Shown here: piece after piece, positions 54,186 to 63,702 of the stretch | How positions within the stretch are numbered: the stretch's first letter is position 1 | Layout: each line of letters starts with the position of its first letter | DNA from: an uncultured Algimonas sp. | GTDB taxonomy: Bacteria > Pseudomonadota > Alphaproteobacteria > Caulobacterales > Maricaulaceae | DNA: 64,000 bases | Direction of reading: 5' to 3' | Assembly (NCBI RefSeq): GCF_947498175.1 | Contig: NZ_CANMJB010000002.1 | Location: 372,001-436,000 of the forward strand | Program-made: the position numbers and the translations under genes | The notes under the pieces: generated by a model | Told to the model about the DNA's origin: nothing | What the model saw: only the letters and a program-made list of their open reading frames with translations | Database searches by the model: none

Positions 54186-55012
54186 AGACGTTGCCGCACT
54201 ATGACGGAAAGGTCTGTGTCGTGACCGGCGCGGCATCGGGCATCGGCCGCGCTGTGGCCCGCAAGCTGGCGGCATCCGGCGCGACGCTGGCCTTGTCCGA
54301 CATAGACGAACATGGGCTGACGGAGACGGTCGAGATGATCGGTGGGGCCAACCGGCACAAGGTGGACAGGCTGGACATGGCCGACGCCGACGCCATCGCG
54401 GCCTACGCGCCCGCGGTGCAGGCAGCGCTTGGCCCGGCGGATTACGTCTTCAACATCGCCGGTCTGACGCGGGTCGGCGATTTCAGGAACACACCGGCTG
54501 CGAGCTACGAAAAGATCATGGATGTCAATTTCTACGGCGTCGTGCGCATGTCCAAGGCGTTTCTCGAACAGCTGATCGAAACGCGCGGCGGACTCGTGAA
54601 TGTCAGTTCCATCTTCGGGATCGTCGGCTGGCCGGGGCAGGCCCACTACTGCGCGTCCAAGTTCGGCGTGCGCGGCTTTTCCGAATCGCTGTCGATGGAA
54701 ATGGAAGAACACGGCGTCAGCGTGACGTGTGTCCATCCCGGCGGAGTGAAGACCAATGTCGCCCGCAATGCTCAGGTCGATCACATAGGCGATCCAGGCG
54801 TCACCAAGGCCATGATGGACGAGAATTTCGACAAGCACACGCCAACGAGCGCCGAGCGAGCCGCCGAGATCATTCTGGACGGCGCGGCGCGGCGCAAACC
54901 CCGCATCATCGTCGGCCCGGACGCCCGCTTCATGCAGTTCTGGAACCGTCTGTTCCCGACGCGCTACCGCAAACTTGTGCGGAAACGCGCGCGATCGCTC
55001 ACGGACGGTTGA
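54182..55012 (+). CDS. Short-chain dehydrogenase/reductase
   Basis: The 276-residue SDR has the nucleotide motif TGAASGIG (residues 15-22), FNIAGLT, catalytic Ser142/Ser143, Tyr156 and Lys160 (YCASK), and GVSVTCVHPGGVKT. The basic C-terminus (RLFPTRYRKLVRKRARS) is like SDRs that associate with membrane. It is coupled to the Baeyer-Villiger-type enzyme, which suggests oxidation of an alcohol to the ketone used by that enzyme. Confidence 0.92.
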   Translation: MKTLPHYDGKVCVVTGAASGIGRAVARKLAASGATLALSDIDEHGLTETVEMIGGANRHKVDRLDMADADAIAAYAPAVQAALGPADYVFNIAGLTRVGDFRNTPAASYEKIMDVNFYGVVRMSKAFLEQLIETRGGLVNVSSIFGIVGWPGQAHYCASKFGVRGFSESLSMEMEEHGVSVTCVHPGGVKTNVARNAQVDHIGDPGVTKAMMDENFDKHTPTSAERAAEIILDGAARRKPRIIVGPDARFMQFWNRLFPTRYRKLVRKRARSLTDG

Positions 55013-55070
55013 CCCGAGACGTGATCGCTACGGCCTTGCGTGTCGGTGCGGCCAGGCCTAGGCGGCGTTT

Positions 55071-56435
55071 GTGAGCGGCCCGTCTTCCCCAAATCCCCAA
55101 CCGATCGAACACCACGCGCAGATGGTCGAATATCTCGCCGAGGGCTGCAAGCCCAAGGCAGATTGGCGCATCGGCACGGAACACGAGAAGATCGCGTTCG
55201 CGACGGCAGATAACGCGCCGCTGACTTATGACGGCGAAACCTCGATCCGCGCACTGCTGCAAGGGCTGCTCCGCTTCGGCTGGCATCCGGTGGAAGAGAA
55301 CGGCCTGCTGATCGCGCTCAAGCGCGACGGGGCCTCGGTCAGCCTGGAACCGGGCGGGCAGTTCGAACTGAGCGGCGCCCCGGTCGAACATGTCCACCAG
55401 ACCTGCGCCGAGGTCACGCGCCACCTGCGCGAGGTCAAGACGGTGGCCGACGAGATCGGTGCGGGCTTCCTGTCGCTCGGTTTCCGGCCCGACACGCGGT
55501 TGGAGGACGTGCCGGTCATGCCCAAGGGCCGCTACAAGATCATGCGCGCCTACATGCAACGCGTCGGCACGCTGGGCCGGGAGATGATGTTCCGCACCTG
55601 CACGGTGCAGACCAACCTCGATTTTTCGTCCGAGGCCGACATGGTGCGCAAATTCCGCGTCAGCCTCGCCCTGCAGCCCATCGCCACGGCGTTGTTCGCC
55701 AATTCGCCTTTCACCGACGGCACGCTGAACGGCTTTAGATCCTACCGGTCGCGCGTCTGGATGGACACGGACGCTGACCGGACCGGCATGTTGCCTTTCG
55801 TGTTCGAGGACGGGTTCGGGTTTGAGCGCTATGTCGATTACGCGCTCGATGTGCCGATGTATTTCGTCCACCGGAACGGCACCTATCTAGACGCGTCGGG
55901 CAAGAGTTTTCGCGACTTTCTGGACGGCAAGCTCGACCTGGTGCCGGGCGAGCGCGCGACCCTGTCCGATTTCGAGGATCACCTCTCGACCATCTTTCCG
56001 GAAGTCCGGCTGAAGCGTTTCCTGGAGATGCGCGGCGCGGATACGGGGCCGTGGGACGAGCTTTGCGCGCTGCCTGCCTTCTGGGTCGGATTGCTCTATG
56101 ATGACGGCGCGCTGGACGCGGCGTGGGATCTGGTGAAGGGCTGGACAGAGGCAGAGCGCCAACAATTGCGCGAAGATGTGCCCGCACAGGGGTTCGACGC
56201 CGTCATTCGCGGCCGGTCCGTGCGCGATCTGGCGGAAGCGACGCTCGACATCGCCCGCGAGACGCTGAACAAACGTGCGCGCATGAACGGGCACGGCGAG
56301 AACGAAAGCGTCTTCCTCCAACCGCTCGACGCCATGGTCCGCACGGGGCAGTCCAACGCCGACCGCCTGATCGCGGCCTATCTGGGCGACTGGAACGGCG
56401 ACATTTCGCGATGTTATACGGAGTGCATCTATTAG
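55071..56435 (+). CDS. gshA: Glutamate-cysteine ligase (alphaproteobacterial/plant type)
   Basis: GshA makes gamma-glutamylcysteine, the first step of glutathione synthesis. The 454-residue protein belongs to the plant-like GCS2 group: WRIGTEHEKIAF, LIALKRDGASVSLEPGGQFELSGAP, YMQRVGTLGREMMFRTCTVQTNLDF and the C-terminal RARMNGHGENESVFLQPL. The start is a GTG at 55071. The enzyme is of the ATP-grasp-unrelated gamma-GCS fold with conserved glutamates. Its neighbours share no pathway. Confidence 0.95.
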   Translation: MSGPSSPNPQPIEHHAQMVEYLAEGCKPKADWRIGTEHEKIAFATADNAPLTYDGETSIRALLQGLLRFGWHPVEENGLLIALKRDGASVSLEPGGQFELSGAPVEHVHQTCAEVTRHLREVKTVADEIGAGFLSLGFRPDTRLEDVPVMPKGRYKIMRAYMQRVGTLGREMMFRTCTVQTNLDFSSEADMVRKFRVSLALQPIATALFANSPFTDGTLNGFRSYRSRVWMDTDADRTGMLPFVFEDGFGFERYVDYALDVPMYFVHRNGTYLDASGKSFRDFLDGKLDLVPGERATLSDFEDHLSTIFPEVRLKRFLEMRGADTGPWDELCALPAFWVGLLYDDGALDAAWDLVKGWTEAERQQLREDVPAQGFDAVIRGRSVRDLAEATLDIARETLNKRARMNGHGENESVFLQPLDAMVRTGQSNADRLIAAYLGDWNGDISRCYTECIY

Positions 56436-56875
56436 CGTGACGCCACACACGACGCATGTCTTCGTCGCAGCAACGCCGACGAAATCAGCGCTGCGCCGCT
56501 GGCGGGTCGGAAGCCCGCCATGAACGTTTTTTGGGCTTCATTGCACCGAAGCCGTCCAATTCCGGGGCTTGCATATCGCCATGTCTGTCTTGCAATTATG
56601 ACTGGCCGGGTTTTCGGCAGGCCCGTCATTTGCGTCCAGCGGGCAGGACGAGCGTCACCAGCCCCGTAATCGTTTGAAGTTTCACCCCTTTTGCCGACGC
56701 GTCCGTCCTGCCATCAAGGATGCGTCATACAGGATCATGCAGCCCAGTGTCGCTTCATTCATTCCTGCATGGCCTCATGTGACCCATTTCGCGGCGCGTG
56801 CCGGGTAGGGCGCGGGCGTGGCGACTCCCCCGCCATACCGTCAACGCACCTGTTCTGAACCCGAAAGTCCGATCC
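56436..56875. other. 440-base intergenic region, possible terminator only
   Basis: No supported gene. A 7-bp stem (TGGCGGG 56500-56506, CCCGCCA 56514-56520) is followed after six bases by T6 (56527-56532), giving a weak terminator for gshA. Further on, CATGCAG and CTGCATG are inverted across about 26 bases near 56750, which may be chance. The promoter of the small periplasmic protein gene must lie in the right part. Confidence 0.45.
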
Positions 56876-57211
56876 ATGAAAACCCTGACTCTCCTTGCCG
56901 CCGCCGCCCTGATCGTCCTGCCCGGCGCCGCCCTCGCCAGCACGTCCACCGCCGACAACATCTCCGCCTGCAAGGCCGAAATCGAGAGTCAGTTGGACGC
57001 GACCCAGACCGATCTCGACTTCAAGACGGTCAAGGGCAATTCCCGCGTCCAGACCCTGTCATTCCGCATCGAAGCCGACGGCGAGAAGGACAAAGTGACC
57101 TGCAAGGTCCGCCGCGACGACACGGTCGAAGTCGTCTGGGGCAAGACCGTGAAGCCTGCCGAGAAAGTATTGAGCGTCGAAGCCGACGTCTCGGCCAGCG
57201 CCGGCAAGTAA
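56876..57211 (+). CDS. Small secreted protein with two cysteines, family not recognised
   Basis: The 111-residue protein has a clear signal peptide (LTLLAAAALIVLPGAALAS), so the mature part of about 90 residues is periplasmic. It contains two cysteines (ISACKAE and VTCKVRR) and an alternating beta pattern. The frame ending in SASAGK shows no domain I recognise. It is monocistronic between a long gap and a terminator with two stacked hairpins. Confidence 0.75.
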   Translation: MKTLTLLAAAALIVLPGAALASTSTADNISACKAEIESQLDATQTDLDFKTVKGNSRVQTLSFRIEADGEKDKVTCKVRRDDTVEVVWGKTVKPAEKVLSVEADVSASAGK

Positions 57212-57227
57212 CGCATGTCCAAATCCG

Positions 57228-57284
57228 GACGCGCTTCATCGCGCGTCTCCCTTCTTGACGCCTCCGCCGATGCGGGGGCGTTTT
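57228..57284 (+). terminator. Double-hairpin terminator
   Basis: The main stem pairs ACGCCTCCGC (57258-57267) with GCGGGGGCGT (57272-57281) across the CGAT loop and runs into TTTT. A second stem (GACGCGC 57228-57234 / GCGCGTC 57241-57247) lies just before it. Together they end the small secreted-protein transcript. Confidence 0.85.
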
Positions 57285-57351
57285 CGTTCCGGCTTGACCC
57301 GGACCGCCCCTGTGCCCGATGGATCATGCCATATCACGCATGGAGGCTGCC

Positions 57352-58791
57352 TTGACCCGTTCCCGCTTTTTCCTCTCCGCCGCCTGTCTGGCGCTCGTGG
57401 CCGGGGCGCTGCCGTCTCAGGCGGCCACCCCTCAGGAGGTGCTGGCGTCCAAGCTGCGCGCCGTGGAAACCATCATCGACGCGCAATTGGCCAAAGAGGC
57501 CGTCCCCGGCGCGGCCTTTGCCATCGTCGCCGACCAGGACACGGTCTGGAGACACACTTACGGCGTTCAGGATCTGCAGACCCGGCGCAGCGTGACGGAC
57601 GATACGGCGTTCAGCATCTGCTCGGTTTCCAAGCTGTTCACCGGAATTTCGGTCATGGATCTGGTCGAAGACGGCCGCATCGATCTGGACGCGCCCTTGT
57701 CGCGCTATCTCGGCGACGATGCGGGTGAGGGCGCAGACGATGTCACGGTCCGCAACCTGCTGTCGCACGTATCGGGACTGCCGCGCGAAAACGCCGATTT
57801 CTGGTTCAACAATGCATTTCCGGACGACGGCACGCTGCGCGCCAATGTGTCCATGCGCGAGGACTGGTACGAGCCCTACGACCACTGGCAGTATTCCAAT
57901 CTCGGCATGGCGGCGCTGGGCCAAGTGATCGAAGCGGCGAGCGGGCGGTCCTTCCACGATTATGTCCAGGCGGAAATCCTGAACCCGCTCGGCATGGAGA
58001 ACACGACGACCGACATGCCGTTCGACAGGGTCGGGCAGGGATTCGCGCGCGGCTATTATGTCCGCGACGGACGCGGCCAGCGCCAACCGGTCGCGCCGCA
58101 CAGCTTCGACGCTTACGCGTCCGCCGCCGGGGTCGCGTCCAGCATCGACGACATGGCCGACTTCATGGCTTGGCATTTCCGCCTGCGCGATGCGGACGAC
58201 GCCGAGATCCTCGACCCCGCCACGCTGAAGACGATGCAGCGGGTCCATTGGACTGGTGAGGACTTCGACGAACCGGCCTGGGGCCTTGCCTATGCGACGC
58301 GCCGACTGGACGGCAAGACCCTCTGGGGACACGGCGGATACTGCCCCGGCACGGTGACCGAATTCATGATGCGCAATCCGGACAGGATCGGCGTGATTGC
58401 CATGGCGACCGCCAACGATGTCAGCGCGGGCGGACTGGCGCGCATGATCTACGCGATGACGTCGGAGGACGTGAAGGCCGTTCACGGCGAGGATGCGCAA
58501 GACGCGGCGTCGGACGAGTCCCGCGACCTGACGGATTATGAAGGTCATTACAGCCGGCCCAATTATGACTGGGACGTCTATATCGGCCTGGCTGGGGACG
58601 GGCTGTTCCGCGTGCCGCTGCATGACGACGAACCGCAGGACGAGATGGAAACGTTCGAGCCTGTCGAAGGCGATCTGTTCCGCCGCCAGCGCGAGGACGG
58701 TTCCGACGGCGAACCCCTGCGCTTCGTGCGCGACGATGCGGGCCGGGTTATCGAAGTGGTGAGCGGCGGCTACAGGCTCCGCCGCGAATGA
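57352..58791 (+). CDS. Serine beta-lactamase-like hydrolase (class C / PBP fold), secreted
   Basis: The 479-residue protein has a signal peptide and a penicillin-binding/class C beta-lactamase fold with SxxK (Ser91-Val-Ser-Lys94), YSN (Tyr181-Ser-Asn183) and the late WGHGGY triad element. An extra C-terminal beta domain ([17 protein letters not shown]) follows, as in other hydrolases annotated as esterase or D-aminopeptidase. I chose TTG 57352 because GGAGG lies 5 bases upstream and gives a perfect signal peptide; ATG 57319 or 57340 are alternatives. The substrate is unknown. Confidence 0.88.
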   Translation: MTRSRFFLSAACLALVAGALPSQAATPQEVLASKLRAVETIIDAQLAKEAVPGAAFAIVADQDTVWRHTYGVQDLQTRRSVTDDTAFSICSVSKLFTGISVMDLVEDGRIDLDAPLSRYLGDDAGEGADDVTVRNLLSHVSGLPRENADFWFNNAFPDDGTLRANVSMREDWYEPYDHWQYSNLGMAALGQVIEAASGRSFHDYVQAEILNPLGMENTTTDMPFDRVGQGFARGYYVRDGRGQRQPVAPHSFDAYASAAGVASSIDDMADFMAWHFRLRDADDAEILDPATLKTMQRVHWTGEDFDEPAWGLAYATRRLDGKTLWGHGGYCPGTVTEFMMRNPDRIGVIAMATANDVSAGGLARMIYAMTSEDVKAVHGEDAQDAASDESRDLTDYEGHYSRPNYDWDVYIGLAGDGLFRVPLHDDEPQDEMETFEPVEGDLFRRQREDGSDGEPLRFVRDDAGRVIEVVSGGYRLRRE

Positions 58792-58851
58792 TCGGCCGCA
58801 TTTGCGCCACATTGTTGCGAAAACGAGGCGGCGTTCCGCCTCACTCCTGCC

Positions 58852-58898
58852 AAACCCCGGCGTTAGGGTTCTATCAATCGCAACACACGCTGGGGTTT
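58852..58898 (+). promoter_or_regulatory. Long stem-loop in the chvI upstream region
   Basis: AAACCCCGGCGT (58852-58863) pairs with ACGCTGGGGTTT (58887-58898) by 11 Watson-Crick pairs and one G-U pair around a 23-base loop. T follows the 3' arm, so the element could terminate upstream transcription, attenuate chvI, or act in DNA as an operator. A separate hairpin GAGGCGG/CCGCCTC lies at 58825-58842. Confidence 0.5.
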
Positions 58899-58966
58899 TA
58901 CACATGCAGACATTGAGCCTAGTCAAAGACCGGAACTACACCTCCCGCCGCGTCGGAGCCCGGTCC

Positions 58967-59671
58967 ATGGCCACAATCTTCCTTGTCGATGATGACGAGA
59001 ACATCCTGACCTCGGTCTCCATGTATCTGGAAGGCGAGGGCTACGAGGTCCGCAAGTTCCATGACGGGGCGAGCGCGCTCGACGCGTTGCGCGCCAGCCC
59101 GCCGGACCTGGCCGTGTTCGACGTGAAGATGCCGCGCATGGACGGGATCGAACTGTTGCGCCGCTTGCGCCAGACCTCCAATCTGCCCGTGATCTTCCTG
59201 ACCTCCAAGGATGACGAGCTAGACGAGGCAATCGGCTTTTCCATGGGCGCGGACGACTACATCACCAAGCCGTTCTCGCAGCGTCTGCTCGGCGAGCGCA
59301 TCAAGGCCATACTGCGCCGCGCCAAGCTGACGTCCACGGCCGATCCGATGCCCGAAGCGGGCGACGACAAGGTCATCCGCCGCGGCAAGCTGCTGCTCGA
59401 TCCGAATCGCCACGCCTGTTCCTGGAACGGCGACCAGGTGCGATTGACGGTGACGGAGTTCCTGATCCTGGAGGCGCTGGCCAAGCGTCCGGGCTACGTC
59501 AAATCGCGCGACCAGCTGATGGATGCCGCCTATGACGACCAGATCTATGTCGATGACCGGACCATCGACAGCCACATAAAACGGCTTCGCAAAAAATTCC
59601 GCAAGACGGACAGCACCTTCGACGGTATCGAAACGCTCTATGGCGTCGGATACAAATACAAGGAAAGCTGA
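58967..59671 (+). CDS. chvI: Response regulator ChvI
   Basis: ChvI controls envelope and acid-stress genes together with ChvG and is widely kept in alphaproteobacteria. The 234-residue protein has Asp52 ([20 protein letters not shown]), [32 protein letters not shown] and the winged helix [28 protein letters not shown] ... [17 protein letters not shown], all strongly ChvI-like. ATG 58967 follows GGAG by 8 bases. The same frame opens earlier at ATG 58904 with [11 protein letters not shown], which resembles a ChvI start but is followed by unrelated sequence. Confidence 0.95.
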   Translation: MATIFLVDDDENILTSVSMYLEGEGYEVRKFHDGASALDALRASPPDLAVFDVKMPRMDGIELLRRLRQTSNLPVIFLTSKDDELDEAIGFSMGADDYITKPFSQRLLGERIKAILRRAKLTSTADPMPEAGDDKVIRRGKLLLDPNRHACSWNGDQVRLTVTEFLILEALAKRPGYVKSRDQLMDAAYDDQIYVDDRTIDSHIKRLRKKFRKTDSTFDGIETLYGVGYKYKES

Positions 59672-61397
59672 GACGCGAACCGTTTCCGGACGAGCGTCCC
59701 GTCCCCGTTTCCGTCCCTTGCGCCGTCTCGGCCTACGGGCGGCGCGGCGGAAAAGAGAACGCCGGCGCTTCACGCCCCGGCGTTTTCTGCTGTCCTCGAG
59801 ACTGACGCAGCTGATCCTGGCAGCCAATCTGGTTGGCCTGGCGATCCTCGTGGCCGGCGCGCTGGCCATGAACCGGTTCGAGGACGGGCTGATCCAGGGC
59901 AAGGTGGACAATCTCGCCTCGCTCGCCGCGACCATCACCACGGTGATGGGCGAACGCGCGACCGGGCAGGGACAGGCGTCCGAACTCGACATCGACAATG
60001 CTCGGCAGGTTCTGCGCGGGGTCAATGTGCCGCGCGATTGGCGCGTGCGACTGCACGACCGGTCGGGCCAGGTCGTGGCCGACACGGCGCAGCTGGACGA
60101 CGATATCGAAGTCGGCGCGCTCGACCCGATCCAGACCGAGGAAACGCCGCCCGCGCCGCGTCGCGATCGCTGGCGCGATTCGGCCGACGCTTGGCTGCAA
60201 TCCGTCTTCCAAGACTTGCCCTGGCGCGAGGCCCGGCGCAACCGCATGCGTCGCGACCTGAAGGCGGACGTTCGCACCGCCCTGACCGGGGACCCCGTGA
60301 CCGGCGCGCATTACGACGAGGCCGATACGCTGGTCGTGTCGGCCACTTTGCCGGTCACGCGCGTGCAACAGGTCTTGGGTGCGGTGACGGTGGAAAGCCG
60401 GGACGTCAGCGGCATCGTCAATGCGGAGCGACGCGCGCTGGCGCCGATCATCGGACTGGCGCTCGCCATGGCGCTGCTATCGTCGTTCGCGTTGATCCTC
60501 TTCATCACCCTGCCGATGCGTCGTCTGGCCAAGGCGTCGGAACGGGTGGCGCGCAATCCGCAGAATTACGACGTCATTCCTGACCTGTCCTACCGCCGCG
60601 ACGAGATCGGCGATCTGTCCGTGGTCATGCGCGACATGACGCGCGGGCTCTACAACCGGGTGGACGACATCGCCAATTTCGCCGCCGACGTGGCGCACGA
60701 GATCAAGAACCCGCTGACGTCTTTGCGGTCGGCCGCCGATACGCTGCGCGTGGCCCGCACGGATGCGGACCGCGAGAAGCTGATCGCGATCATTTCCCAG
60801 GATGTGGCGCGCATGACCCGGCTGATCACCGATATCAGCGACGCCTCCAGGGTGGATGCCAACCTGGCCCGCGATACGGCGCAGACCCTTGATGTCGGCG
60901 AAGTCGTCGGCAACATCGCCGCCTTCTATCGCCAGACCCGCTCGGGCACGGGCCCGTCGGTGGTCGATGAAAGCGCGCTCGGTGCGCCCGTCTATATCCG
61001 CGCGTTCGAAACGCCGTTCGCGCAGGTGCTGCGCAACCTGATCGACAATGCGCTGACCTTCTCGCCAGAGGGCGGCACGGTGCGGATCGGGGCCAGCGCG
61101 GACGAACGGACCGTGAGCATCTCCGTCACGGACGAAGGCCCCGGCATCCCGCCCGGCAATCTGGAAACCGTGTTCGAGCGATTCTACACGCAGCGCCCGG
61201 AAGGCGCGACGTTCGGCTCGCATTCCGGGCTGGGACTGGCGATCAGTCGCCAGATCGTGGCCGCCCACAAGGGCCGCATCTGGGCCGAAAACCGCATGGA
61301 TGCGTCCGGCAACGTAGTAGGGGCGCGTTTTACCGTGGAGCTTCCGCGACAGACACAGGGCGGGGGACCGTCCGCACCGCGGCGCATGCGGAGTTAG
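59640..61397 (+). CDS. chvG: Sensor histidine kinase ChvG
   Basis: The 585-residue inner-membrane kinase has a basic N-terminus, two membrane helices ([20 protein letters not shown] and [19 protein letters not shown]), a large periplasmic sensor, a HAMP domain, His353 ([19 protein letters not shown]), [22 protein letters not shown] and [13 protein letters not shown]. In relatives the periplasmic domain is held inactive by ExoR, which is not encoded here. The annotated ATG overlaps chvI by 32 bases; a TTG at 59718 is an alternative. It phosphorylates ChvI. Confidence 0.95.
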   Translation: MASDTNTRKAETRTVSGRASRPRFRPLRRLGLRAARRKRERRRFTPRRFLLSSRLTQLILAANLVGLAILVAGALAMNRFEDGLIQGKVDNLASLAATITTVMGERATGQGQASELDIDNARQVLRGVNVPRDWRVRLHDRSGQVVADTAQLDDDIEVGALDPIQTEETPPAPRRDRWRDSADAWLQSVFQDLPWREARRNRMRRDLKADVRTALTGDPVTGAHYDEADTLVVSATLPVTRVQQVLGAVTVESRDVSGIVNAERRALAPIIGLALAMALLSSFALILFITLPMRRLAKASERVARNPQNYDVIPDLSYRRDEIGDLSVVMRDMTRGLYNRVDDIANFAADVAHEIKNPLTSLRSAADTLRVARTDADREKLIAIISQDVARMTRLITDISDASRVDANLARDTAQTLDVGEVVGNIAAFYRQTRSGTGPSVVDESALGAPVYIRAFETPFAQVLRNLIDNALTFSPEGGTVRIGASADERTVSISVTDEGPGIPPGNLETVFERFYTQRPEGATFGSHSGLGLAISRQIVAAHKGRIWAENRMDASGNVVGARFTVELPRQTQGGGPSAPRRMRS

Positions 61398-61452
61398 CGT
61401 GCCGGAGCGGCAGACGCAGTTCCACGTCAGAAAGCGCTTTACGCGGCGCGAA

Positions 61453-61487
61453 AATCCGGTTTTACCCGGCAGATGCATTGCCGGATT
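61453..61487 (+). promoter_or_regulatory. Alternative stem-loops just before the EIIA gene
   Basis: AATCCGG (61453-61459) can pair with CCGGATT (61481-61487), while CCGGCA (61466-61471) can pair with TGCCGG (61479-61484). The two pairings share the 3' arm and exclude each other. The EIIA ATG is at 61493, so this may influence translation or be a weak terminator after chvG. Confidence 0.35.
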
Positions 61488-61492
61488 GTCAT

Positions 61493-61897
61493 ATGATCGG
61501 ACTGGTCATCGTCACCCATGGCGAACTCGCCATCGAGCTGAAGCGCGCGACCGAACATGTGGTCGGGCCGCAGGACGCGATCGAGACGATCTGCATCGGC
61601 CCCGATGACGATATCGAACGCCGCCGCGACGATATCCGCAAGGCGGTGGACAAGGTCGAGGCGGGGCGCGGCGTCATCCTGCTGACCGACATGTTCGGCG
61701 GCACGCCGTCTAATCTCGCCATTTCCATGCTCCGCGACGACAAGGTCGAAGTGCTGGCCGGGGTCAATCTGCCCATGCTGATTAAGCTGGCCGAAGCCCG
61801 CCGCACGGCGACCCTGTCCGAAGCTTCGCAGAAGGCCAAGGACGCCGGGCAGCGCTATATCGCCATCGCGTCGCGCATCCTGGCCGGCGAAGGCTGA
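61493..61897 (+). CDS. PTS EIIA component, mannose family (ManX/PtsM-like)
   Basis: The 134-residue protein is an EIIA-Man domain with the phosphorylated His9 (LVIVTHGEL), LLTDMFGGTPSNLA and the hydrophobic VEVLAGVNLPMLIKL. It accepts phosphate from HPr. Sugar-specific EIIB/EIIC genes are absent, so it is probably regulatory, as in other alphaproteobacteria with incomplete PTS. The stop overlaps the ptsH start by one base (TGATG). In relatives hprK lies between chvG and this gene; here only 95 bases separate them. Confidence 0.92.
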   Translation: MIGLVIVTHGELAIELKRATEHVVGPQDAIETICIGPDDDIERRRDDIRKAVDKVEAGRGVILLTDMFGGTPSNLAISMLRDDKVEVLAGVNLPMLIKLAEARRTATLSEASQKAKDAGQRYIAIASRILAGEG

Positions 61898-62220
61898 TGC
61901 CGCTCGGCTGCGGCATACCCGAAGCCGACGGTGCTCCCACGGCGTCCACCACGCTGCAGCTTCGCAACATGCGCGGCCTGCACGCGCGGGCGTCCAACAA
62001 GTTCATGGATGTGGTCAGCCGGCACGACGCGCGCGTCTGGGTGCGCAGCCACAACGACGTCTGCGCTGAAACCGTGGAGGCGGACAGCGTGATGGAACTG
62101 CTTCTGCTCGGCGCGGCCTGCGGGGAGAAGATCACCCTGACCGCGCAAGGCCGGGAGGCCGAAACCGTGATCGAGGCGCTGAGCCGGTTGGTCGGCGAAC
62201 GGTTCGGGGAAGGCGAATGA
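61897..62220 (+). CDS. ptsH: PTS phosphocarrier protein HPr
   Basis: The 107-residue HPr has an N-terminal extension of about 13 residues and then the active histidine His29 in MRGLHARASNKFM. The region VEADSVMELLLLGAACG holds Ser64, equivalent to the regulatory Ser46 that HPr kinase phosphorylates. It passes phosphate to the EIIA encoded just upstream. Its stop overlaps the start of the following TonB-like lipoprotein gene by 4 bases. Confidence 0.93.
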   Translation: MPLGCGIPEADGAPTASTTLQLRNMRGLHARASNKFMDVVSRHDARVWVRSHNDVCAETVEADSVMELLLLGAACGEKITLTAQGREAETVIEALSRLVGERFGEGE

Positions 62221-62639
62221 GACGCGCGGCGATCATGGCGTTAGGCCTGAGCGCCATCGGGCTCGCCGGGTGCGGCTCGACGAGCGTCTTCAACCCGCAG
62301 AGCCAATATCCGCCCGATCCCTATGTGAAGGGGTATGCCGACCCTGACGACTGCATCGGCGGCGAAGCGCTGGCGGCGATCGATCTCGACCTTCCCGAAT
62401 ACCCGAAACGCCCGTTCCGCACCGGCCGTCAGGGCTGGGTCCTGCTGCGCCTGGACATTGCACCGGACGGCTCGGTCGCCGCGGCCGAAACGGAACGCGC
62501 CCTGCCAGTCGGATTGTTCGAAGCCTCGGCCGAGAGGGCCGTCCGGACCTGGACGTTCGAACCGCCGCGCGGCGGGGCGCTGACGGATTGCCGGGTGCTG
62601 GTCCGCTACCGCATGGGCGCGGTCAGCTTGGGCGGGTAG
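62217..62639 (+). CDS. TonB C-terminal domain lipoprotein
   Basis: The 140-residue protein has a lipoprotein signal (LSAIGLAGC) and a TonB-like C-terminal domain (LPEYPKRPFRTGRQGWVLLRLDIAPDGSVAAAETERALP, then FEASAERAVRTWTFEPP). The N-terminal membrane anchor and proline-rich spacer of true TonB are missing, so it is not an energy transducer by itself but a periplasmic TonB-domain protein. Its linkage to HPr by ATGA overlap is unexpected. Confidence 0.85.
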   Translation: MRRAAIMALGLSAIGLAGCGSTSVFNPQSQYPPDPYVKGYADPDDCIGGEALAAIDLDLPEYPKRPFRTGRQGWVLLRLDIAPDGSVAAAETERALPVGLFEASAERAVRTWTFEPPRGGALTDCRVLVRYRMGAVSLGG

Positions 62640-62648
62640 GCTCCAGCC

Positions 62649-63701
62649 ATGCGGATCCTTCCCGTCATCGTGAGCGGCGGTGCCGGCAGCCGCCTTTGGC
62701 CGCTGTCGCGCCAATCGGCGGAGAAGCAGTTCCTGGCCCTGTCGGGCGAACGCACCATGATCCGCGACACCGCCGACCGCTTCCGCGACGACGATTTCCT
62801 GCCGCCCGTCTTCATCTGCAGCGAAAGCCACATTCCGGCCATCCAAGCCCAGATCGACGATATCGGCACGATCATCGTCGAACCGGAAGGCCGCAATACG
62901 GGGCCGTGCGCCATGGTGGCTGCGCTGCACGCTTCGACCCACGGACCGGACACGCTGCTGCTGCTCTGTCCGGCCGACCACGTCATCCGCAAGCCGGACC
63001 GGTTGCTGGACGCCGTACGCACGGCAGCGCCCATTGCGGCCGACGGTCATCATGTCACGTTCGGCATCGCGCCCGACCGGCCGGCGACCGGGTTCGGCTA
63101 TATCCAGCGCGGCGAGGCGTTAGCCGACGAAGCCTTCAGGGTCGCGTCCTTCCGAGAAAAGCCGGACGAAGCGACGGCGCGGACTTATCTGGCCGAAGGC
63201 GGCTACTACTGGAACAGTGGGATATTCCTGCTCAAACCGTCCCTGGTGATCGAAGAGATGCTGCGTTTGGCGCCGGACTGTGCCAATCCGGCGCGCAAAT
63301 CCTACGTCAAGGCAATGCGCGACGGTCAGACCATTACGCTGGATGGGGCCGCGTTTGCGCGCTGCAAGCCCGAACCGATCGACATTGCGCTGATGGAACG
63401 GACCAGCCTCGGAGCCGTCCTGCCCTGCGATCTGGGGTGGCGCGACATCGGCAGTTTCAAGTCCTATCGCGCGCTCCATGCGGACGGTACGGACACCGTC
63501 ATCCTCGGCGACGGCTACGCCCATGGCAGCCAGGACAGCCTGATCGACACAGACGGACCGCTCGTGGCGTTGGTCGGGCTCGACAATGTGGGCGTGATCG
63601 TGCGCGACGGCCGCATCCTCGTCGTCAATCTGGACGCTTCGCAGGACGTCAAGGACATCGTGACCCAACTCAAGGCCGACGGCCGGATGGACAAGCTCTG
63701 A
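62649..63701 (+). CDS. Mannose-1-phosphate guanylyltransferase
   Basis: The 350-residue enzyme makes GDP-mannose from mannose-1-phosphate and GTP. It has PVIVSGGAGSRLWPLSRQSAEKQFL (nucleotide site), EPEGRNTGPCAMVAAL, PADHVIRK, FREKPDEATARTYL and YYWNSGIFLLKP, plus DLGWRDIGSFKSY. It lacks the C-terminal isomerase domain of bifunctional ManC/AlgA, so only the transferase is present. It starts 9 bases after the TonB-like gene and is followed one base after its stop by glmM. Confidence 0.92.
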   Translation: MRILPVIVSGGAGSRLWPLSRQSAEKQFLALSGERTMIRDTADRFRDDDFLPPVFICSESHIPAIQAQIDDIGTIIVEPEGRNTGPCAMVAALHASTHGPDTLLLLCPADHVIRKPDRLLDAVRTAAPIAADGHHVTFGIAPDRPATGFGYIQRGEALADEAFRVASFREKPDEATARTYLAEGGYYWNSGIFLLKPSLVIEEMLRLAPDCANPARKSYVKAMRDGQTITLDGAAFARCKPEPIDIALMERTSLGAVLPCDLGWRDIGSFKSYRALHADGTDTVILGDGYAHGSQDSLIDTDGPLVALVGLDNVGVIVRDGRILVVNLDASQDVKDIVTQLKADGRMDKL

Positions 63702-63702
63702 C

